This document shows, piece by piece, positions 1 to 4,215 of a DNA stretch of 7,697 nucleotides (within the stretch, counting starts at the first letter, position 1; every line of letters starts with the position of its first letter). A program made the translations under genes and the position numbers. The notes beneath the pieces were generated by a model that saw only the letters and a list, made by a program, of their open reading frames with translations, ran no database searches and was not told where the DNA came from. Source of the DNA: Vulcanimicrobiota bacterium (lineage in GTDB: Bacteria > Vulcanimicrobiota > Vulcanimicrobiia > Vulcanimicrobiales > Vulcanimicrobiaceae); NCBI GenBank assembly GCA_019233415.1, contig JAFAMK010000266.1, positions 1 to 7,697 on the forward strand, given 5' to 3'.

Positions 1-569
1 AGGTCAACCGCGTGATCGCGCGGCCGTTCGTCGGCGCGCCCGGAACGTACGCGCGGACGCCGAATCGGCGCGACTACGCCATTCCGCCTCCGGAGACGGT
101 CCTGGACCGGCTCGAGCGGCAAGGCGTGAGGGTGCACGCCGTCGGGAAGATTTGTGACATCTACAGCGGCCAGGGGATCGCGTCGTCCGTTCGCGTCGCC
201 GACAACGGCGAGGCGGTGGATCGTGCCCTCGCGCTGGCCGATGCAACAGATCACGGTTTGGTGTTCGTGAACCTCAACGACTTCGATACCAAGTACGGGC
301 ACCGCAGAGACGTACGGGGCTACGCGGAGGCCCTCGCGCGCCTTGACGCTCGTATTCCTGAACTGATCGAGCGTATTCGGCCCGGCGACGCGCTGATGTT
401 CACGGCGGACCATGGCTGCGACCCGACCCAGCCCGGCAGCGACCACACCCGCGAGTTCGTCCCGTACCTCGAGTACGGGCCGGCGCCGGGACGCGAGCTG
501 GGTGTGATCGAGGGCCTCGGCTACGTCGGCGAGCGCGTCGAGGCGATCCTCGGGGCGAACGGCCGATGA
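1..569 (+). CDS. deoB: Phosphopentomutase, C-terminal part (5' end outside window)
   Basis: Phosphopentomutase interconverts (deoxy)ribose-1-phosphate and (deoxy)ribose-5-phosphate in the cytoplasm, linking nucleoside salvage to the pentose phosphate pathway. The gene enters the window already open; its codon frame begins at base 3, and the GTG at base 12 is an internal valine (VNRVIARPF), not the start. About 188 residues are present, roughly the last half of a family member of about 390. Counting from base 12, the alkaline-phosphatase-fold metal ligands are all visible: Asp92 and His97 in DTKYGHRRD, Asp133 and His134 in TADHGCDPT, and His145 in SDHTREFVP. The spacing matches the two-manganese site of Bacillus phosphopentomutase as I recall it. 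The family block RTPNRRDY is also present. The part of the enzyme carrying the phosphorylated threonine lies upstream and cannot be checked. The TGA stop overlaps the next ATG (ATGA, 566-569). A/T-ending codons are commoner than in the next gene. The identification is firm. Confidence 0.94.
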   Translation, partial: VNRVIARPFVGAPGTYARTPNRRDYAIPPPETVLDRLERQGVRVHAVGKICDIYSGQGIASSVRVADNGEAVDRALALADATDHGLVFVNLNDFDTKYGHRRDVRGYAEALARLDARIPELIERIRPGDALMFTADHGCDPTQPGSDHTREFVPYLEYGPAPGRELGVIEGLGYVGERVEAILGANGR

Positions 570-1252
570 GCGCCGTCGAGCTGCCGCTGACCGCGGCCCT
601 GTCCGACCTCCCGGTCGGGATCCCGTTCCCCGCCGCGCCGGCGCGCCCGGCCTGGTACGGCTTCGCGAAGCGCAGCCTCGACGTCGTCGTCTCGCTGGCG
701 CTGCTGACCGTCACCGCGCCGGTCGTGCTGCTGGCGATGCTCGGCATCGTGGTGGTGAGCGGCGGCAACCCCATCTACCGCCAGAACCGGATCGGCCTCG
801 ACGGCCGGCGCTTCCGGATGTTCAAGCTGCGCACGATGGTCCGCGGCGCGCACGCGATGCTGCCCGAACTGCGCCGCTTCAACGAAGCCGACGGCCCGGT
901 ATTCAAAATGCGCGACGACCCGCGGCTCCACCGGCTCGGCGCGTTCCTGCGCCGCACCTCGATCGACGAGCTGCCGAACTTCGTCAACGTGCTGCTCGGC
1001 GACATGGCGATCGTCGGGCCGCGCCCGCCGCTGCCGGAAGAGGTCGCGCACTACGACGGCTACGCGCTGCGCCGGCTCGTCGTCAAGCCGGGCGTGACGT
1101 GCCTGTGGCAGATCTCCGGGCGCTCGCACCTCTCGTTCGAAGAGTGGATGGCGCTCGACAACGCCTACATCGACGCGTGGTCACCGTGGCTCGACCTCGC
1201 GATCATCGCCCGGACCGTTCCGGCCGTGCTGCGGGGGGTCGGCGCGCATTAA
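566..1252 (+). CDS. Polyprenyl-phosphate sugar-1-phosphate transferase (initiating phosphoglycosyltransferase)
   Basis: The 228-residue protein belongs to the bacterial sugar transferase family (PF02397; WcaJ, RfbP and PglC relatives). These monotopic membrane enzymes move a sugar-1-phosphate from a UDP-sugar onto undecaprenyl phosphate, the first step of lipid-linked glycan assembly. After about 30 poorly conserved residues comes the family start KRSLDVVVS (35-43) and one hydrophobic segment (about 38-64), the re-entrant helix of the small form. It lacks the four-helix N-terminal domain of full-length WcaJ. Then follow QNRIGLDGRRFRMFKLRTM (73-91), the catalytic Asp134-Glu135 pair in TSIDELPN, IVGPRPPLPEE (149-159), KPGVTCLWQISGR (174-186) and the C-terminal DNAYIDAWS block. 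All core motifs are intact, so activity is expected. The sugar cannot be told from sequence; glucose or galactose phosphate is usual for this branch. The ATG at 566 overlaps the deoB stop, and a weak purine stretch (GGGGCG, about 551-556) precedes it. Confidence 0.95.
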   Translation: MSAVELPLTAALSDLPVGIPFPAAPARPAWYGFAKRSLDVVVSLALLTVTAPVVLLAMLGIVVVSGGNPIYRQNRIGLDGRRFRMFKLRTMVRGAHAMLPELRRFNEADGPVFKMRDDPRLHRLGAFLRRTSIDELPNFVNVLLGDMAIVGPRPPLPEEVAHYDGYALRRLVVKPGVTCLWQISGRSHLSFEEWMALDNAYIDAWSPWLDLAIIARTVPAVLRGVGAH

Positions 1253-1261
1253 CCGCCGCCT

Positions 1262-1313
1262 GACCGTCGTCGCCGAGGGCCGCAGTCCCCGGCGCGTCGC
1301 GCTGTCGACGGTC
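1262..1313 (+). promoter_or_regulatory. Nested hairpin just upstream of the murJ start
   Basis: The only sizeable gap in the operon can fold into two nested stems. The outer stem pairs GACCGTCG (1262-1269) perfectly with CGACGGTC (1306-1313), ending three bases before GTG 1317. The inner stem pairs 1271-1280 with 1285-1294 around a CGCA loop, with one A-C mismatch and one G-U pair. No T-run follows, so it is not an intrinsic terminator. It could restrict ribosome access to the murJ start or mark a processing site. Chance pairing is frequent in DNA this GC-rich, and if murJ begins upstream this segment is coding. Confidence 0.35.
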
Positions 1314-1316
1314 CTC

Positions 1317-2840
1317 GTGATGGGCGCGACGCTCGCCTCGACGATCTTGGGCTTCGTGCGGGAGGTCGTCTACGCGCGTGCCTACGGCACGTCGTGGCAG
1401 CTCGACGCGTTCCTCGCCGCCTCGGTCGTCCCGGTCATTTTGTTCGGGCTGTTCAACGGCGCGCTCGTCACCGCGCTCGTCCCGCTCTTCTCCGACTACG
1501 TCAACACCGAGCGCGAAGACGAAGCATGGAAGGTCGCCTCGACGGTGATCGTCACGCTGGTCGTCGTGCTCGGCGCGGCGGCGGCGCTCGGCGCGTGGCT
1601 CGCGCCGTGGTACGTGCCGCGCATCGCGCGCTTCTCGCCGGCCCACGTGCGAACCGCGGTCGAGATGACGCGCTGGCTGATGCCGACGATCGTCGCGACG
1701 AGTTTGGCCGGCGTGATCGGCGCGCTGCTCAACGCGTACCACCGCTTCGGTGCCGCCGCGCTGCAGGGCGTCGTCGCGAACCTGTGCATCATCGGGTTCG
1801 TCTGGTTCGCGCAGCCGCACTACCACGCGAACGCGCTCGTCTTCGGCGCGCTCGCCGGCGCGTTCGTCTCGCTGCTCGCGCTGCTGCCGTCGTTCTTCGC
1901 GCTGCACCGCTTCCGCTTTGCGCTCGACCTGCGCCACCCGGGGATGGTGCGGCTCTTGCACGTGCTGGGACCGATCGCGATCGGTTCGGCGGCGGGACAG
2001 ATCGCGATGTTCTTCGACCGCTACTTCGCCTCGGGGATGAGCGAGGGAACGATCGCGGGGATGAACTTCGCCGTGAAGGTCGTCGGGTTTCCGCAGCAGA
2101 TCTTCGTGACCGCGATCGCGACGGTGATCTTCCCGGTCTTCGCCAGCCAGTTCGCGAACAAGAACAAGGTCGCGATGCGCAAGAGCGTCGCCACCGGCCT
2201 GCAGATGGTGATCTTCCTGACGCTGCCGTCCGCGTGGGGGCTGTGCATGCTCGCCGGCCCGATCGTGCAGACCCTGTTCGAGCGCGGCGCGTTCACGCCG
2301 GAAGCGACGGTGCTCTGCGCGCAGCTGCTGCCGTACGCCGCGGTCGGGCTCGTCGCGCTCGCGGCGAACGTCGTGCTGACGCGCTGCCTGTACGCGTGCG
2401 GCGTCGTGCGGGTCGCGATCGCGATCTCGGTCGCGACGGTCGCGATCAACGTCGGGCTCTCGCTGGCCTGGCTGCCGTCGCTCGGTGCCCGCGGGCTGCT
2501 GCTTGCGAACGCGGTCTCGCAGACGCTGCAGACGATCGCGTTCGTCGTCGTCGCGTGGCGCGCGCTGGGGGGGTTCCACCTGCGCACGATCGGCGTCTCG
2601 CTGCTGAAGGTCGGCGCGTGCTCCGCGGTGATGGCGGTTGCGCTGGCGGCCGTGCAGGTGACGCGCACGCCGCCCGCGCCCACGACGATCGCGCGCGTCG
2701 CGAACCTCGGCGAACATCTCTTGTTCGGCGTCTTCGTGTTCCTCGTGCTGGCGCGGCTGGTCGACTCCGAGGAACTCTCGCTCGCCATCGACCTGCTGCT
2801 GCGCCGTCGCCGCCCCCGCGAGCTCGTGCCGCTGCCGTGA
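1317..2840 (+). CDS. murJ: MurJ/MviN-family lipid-linked glycan flippase
   Basis: The protein has about 507 residues and many hydrophobic helices, like MurJ (about 510, 14 helices), which flips the lipid II peptidoglycan precursor across the membrane. Family landmarks are LGFVREVVYARAYG (11-24), QLDAF (28-32), GFPQQIFVTAIATVIFP (257-273), LFERGAF (320-326) and the arginine-rich tail LLLRRRRPRE. Aligned by eye to E. coli MurJ from memory, Arg24 and Asp39 are kept (Arg15, Asp30), but Arg18 becomes Thr9, Arg52 becomes Phe43 and Arg270 becomes Lys254. The substrate may therefore be the lipid-linked glycan of this locus rather than lipid II. The start is doubtful. GTG 1317 (or ATG 1320) is the first usual start codon, yet it leaves helix 1 about nine residues shorter than in E. 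coli, and the frame stays open upstream into the previous gene. The only other in-frame near-start codons I found are CTG 1302 and CTG 1260. No convincing ribosome site is seen. Confidence 0.88.
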   Translation: MMGATLASTILGFVREVVYARAYGTSWQLDAFLAASVVPVILFGLFNGALVTALVPLFSDYVNTEREDEAWKVASTVIVTLVVVLGAAAALGAWLAPWYVPRIARFSPAHVRTAVEMTRWLMPTIVATSLAGVIGALLNAYHRFGAAALQGVVANLCIIGFVWFAQPHYHANALVFGALAGAFVSLLALLPSFFALHRFRFALDLRHPGMVRLLHVLGPIAIGSAAGQIAMFFDRYFASGMSEGTIAGMNFAVKVVGFPQQIFVTAIATVIFPVFASQFANKNKVAMRKSVATGLQMVIFLTLPSAWGLCMLAGPIVQTLFERGAFTPEATVLCAQLLPYAAVGLVALAANVVLTRCLYACGVVRVAIAISVATVAINVGLSLAWLPSLGARGLLLANAVSQTLQTIAFVVVAWRALGGFHLRTIGVSLLKVGACSAVMAVALAAVQVTRTPPAPTTIARVANLGEHLLFGVFVFLVLARLVDSEELSLAIDLLLRRRRPRELVPLP

Positions 2841-2850
2841 CAGGGTCACG
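2836..2850 (+). promoter_or_regulatory. Short hairpin over the murJ stop and the next ribosome-binding region
   Basis: CGTGAC (2836-2841) and GTCACG (2845-2850) form a perfect six-base inverted repeat around AGG. It covers the murJ TGA (2838-2840) and the only Shine-Dalgarno-like purines (AGGG, 2842-2845) before GTG 2857. A ribosome terminating on murJ would open it, which would suit translational coupling to the ligase gene. The structure is seen in the sequence; the role is inferred, and a stem this short may be chance. Confidence 0.35.
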
Positions 2851-2856
2851 CCCGGC

Positions 2857-4215
2857 GTGAGCCTTCAGCCCTGGACCGTCACGCTGCGCCACGAGACGCA
2901 CGTGCCGGTCGACCTCGCGAGCGCGCTCGTCTACGTCGCGTGCGCGGTCGCCGTCGCGCTGCTGACGCGCCGCCGGCCCGCGCTCGGCGTCGCCGCGCTG
3001 CTGGTCCTCGCCCCGTTCGACCTCGCCCGCTACGCCGGCCCGACGACGATCACGACGCTGAAAGCCGGCCTCGTCGGGATGCTGGTCGCACTGGCGTTCT
3101 CGCGCCCCGACCTCGCGGCGTTTCGTACGTTCCCCGTGCGCGCGATGGTCGCCGCGTTCGGTGCGACGCTGCTCGCGATCGCGCTGAGCGCGCTGCACGC
3201 GCAGCATCTCGGTGACGTCTTGCGCGAGGCGCTCAAGGGCGGCGAATACCTGCTGCTCTTCCTCGGCGCGGTCGCGGCGTTCGCGACCGATCCCGACGAC
3301 CGCCCGTTCTGGCGGATGCTCGAAGCGGCGGTCGTCCTCGTCTGCTGCTCCGCGCTCGCCGAGTACGTGATCGGCGCGCACAGCGGCATCTTCGTGCACG
3401 GGCAGTCGGTCCCGCGGATCGCCGGCGCGCTCGAGGGCCCGAACCAGCTCGCCGGCTACCTCGACGTTGCGCTGCCGGTGCTCGTCGCGCGCGCGCTCGT
3501 CCATCGCGACCGGTTTCTCGGCTTCGTCATCGCGCTGGCCGCGATCACCGACTTGCTGACGTTCTCGCGTTCCGGGATCGTCGGCGTGGCGCTCGGCGTC
3601 GTCGCCGTGCTCGTCGTGCTGCGCCCGTTCAGCAATGCCGCATGGCGGTTCGCCGGCGCCGTCGCGCTGGTCGTCGTGCTCGGCGTGTTCGTCGCGGTGC
3701 GCGCGGGCGTCCCGGCCGGCTACTTCTCGCTCGACCAGGCGCCGCAGGCCGCCGATCACCTCGCGAACCGCTCGCAGCTCTGGCACGCCGCGGTCGCGCT
3801 GTGGCGCACCTCGCCGTTCGTCGGCGTCGGCGCGGGCAACTACGAGCTGGACCTCAATGAAGTCGGGCTGCGCGACGTGCGCACGCACGCGAACAGCATC
3901 TACCTGCAGAGCCTGGCCGAAGAAGGCGTCGTCGGGCTGGTCGCGACGATCGCGCTGTTCGTCGTGACGATCGTGACGCTGGCGCGCAGCGGCGTGCGCC
4001 GCCCGCTGGTCGTCGGCGCGCTCGGCGCGACCGTCGCGCTCGCCTCGCACCAAGTCTTCGACGACCTGTTCTTCTTCCCGAAGGTCGCGTCGGCGTACTG
4101 GCTCGTCGTCGGCGTCGCGGTCGCCGAGATCGCGGCGCGCCGGCTCTTCGAGCGGCGGCGCGCGGCGTCGTACGTCGCGCCGCGGGCGCCCGCCGCGACC
4201 GCGGTCGTTTCGTGA
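2857..4215 (+). CDS. O-antigen ligase/polymerase-family membrane protein (Wzy/WaaL type)
   Basis: The 452-residue protein has about ten to twelve hydrophobic segments and a large loop near residues 280-350, the layout of the O-antigen ligase/polymerase superfamily (PF04932). Such GT-C-fold proteins act on the outer face of the membrane, polymerising lipid-linked repeat units or joining a finished glycan to an acceptor. Typical blocks are LEGPNQLAGYLDVALP (192-207), TFSRSGIVG (235-243), RSQLWHAAVALWRTSPFVGVG (about 305-325) and THANSIYLQSLAEEGVVG (343-360). Arg238, Arg305 and His344 are candidates for the conserved outward-facing charged residues. Ligase and polymerase cannot be told apart by eye, and a protein-O-glycan ligase is also possible. 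GTG 2857 is chosen because AGGGT (2842-2846) lies about ten bases upstream and the preceding gene ends 16 bases before. The TGA overlaps the next gene as GTGA (4212-4215), so translation is probably coupled. Confidence 0.86.
   Translation: MSLQPWTVTLRHETHVPVDLASALVYVACAVAVALLTRRRPALGVAALLVLAPFDLARYAGPTTITTLKAGLVGMLVALAFSRPDLAAFRTFPVRAMVAAFGATLLAIALSALHAQHLGDVLREALKGGEYLLLFLGAVAAFATDPDDRPFWRMLEAAVVLVCCSALAEYVIGAHSGIFVHGQSVPRIAGALEGPNQLAGYLDVALPVLVARALVHRDRFLGFVIALAAITDLLTFSRSGIVGVALGVVAVLVVLRPFSNAAWRFAGAVALVVVLGVFVAVRAGVPAGYFSLDQAPQAADHLANRSQLWHAAVALWRTSPFVGVGAGNYELDLNEVGLRDVRTHANSIYLQSLAEEGVVGLVATIALFVVTIVTLARSGVRRPLVVGALGATVALASHQVFDDLFFFPKVASAYWLVVGVAVAEIAARRLFERRRAASYVAPRAPAATAVVS

Noticed and set aside
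12..14. GTG at base 12 as the start of a short complete gene
   Set aside because: The frame is open to the left edge and the residues before it match phosphopentomutase, so this is an internal valine of a gene cut by the window.
1253..1316. An intrinsic terminator or separate promoter between the transferase and murJ
   Set aside because: The hairpin there has no T-run after it, and I could not see a -35/-10 pair in this short GC-rich gap.
1203..2849. A 548-codon open frame on the minus strand opposite murJ
   Set aside because: Its product is a low-complexity run of Arg, Asp, Glu, His and Gln with no domain, typical of the antisense of a GC-saturated gene. The plus strand encodes a clear membrane protein.
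1394..2860. A 488-codon second plus-strand frame within murJ
   Set aside because: It is an out-of-frame shadow rich in Arg and Ala, without the hydrophobic helices of the real product.
2446..4053. A 535-codon minus-strand open frame opposite the end of murJ and most of the ligase
   Set aside because: It crosses two firm plus-strand genes and has the same charged low-complexity make-up as the other antisense frames.
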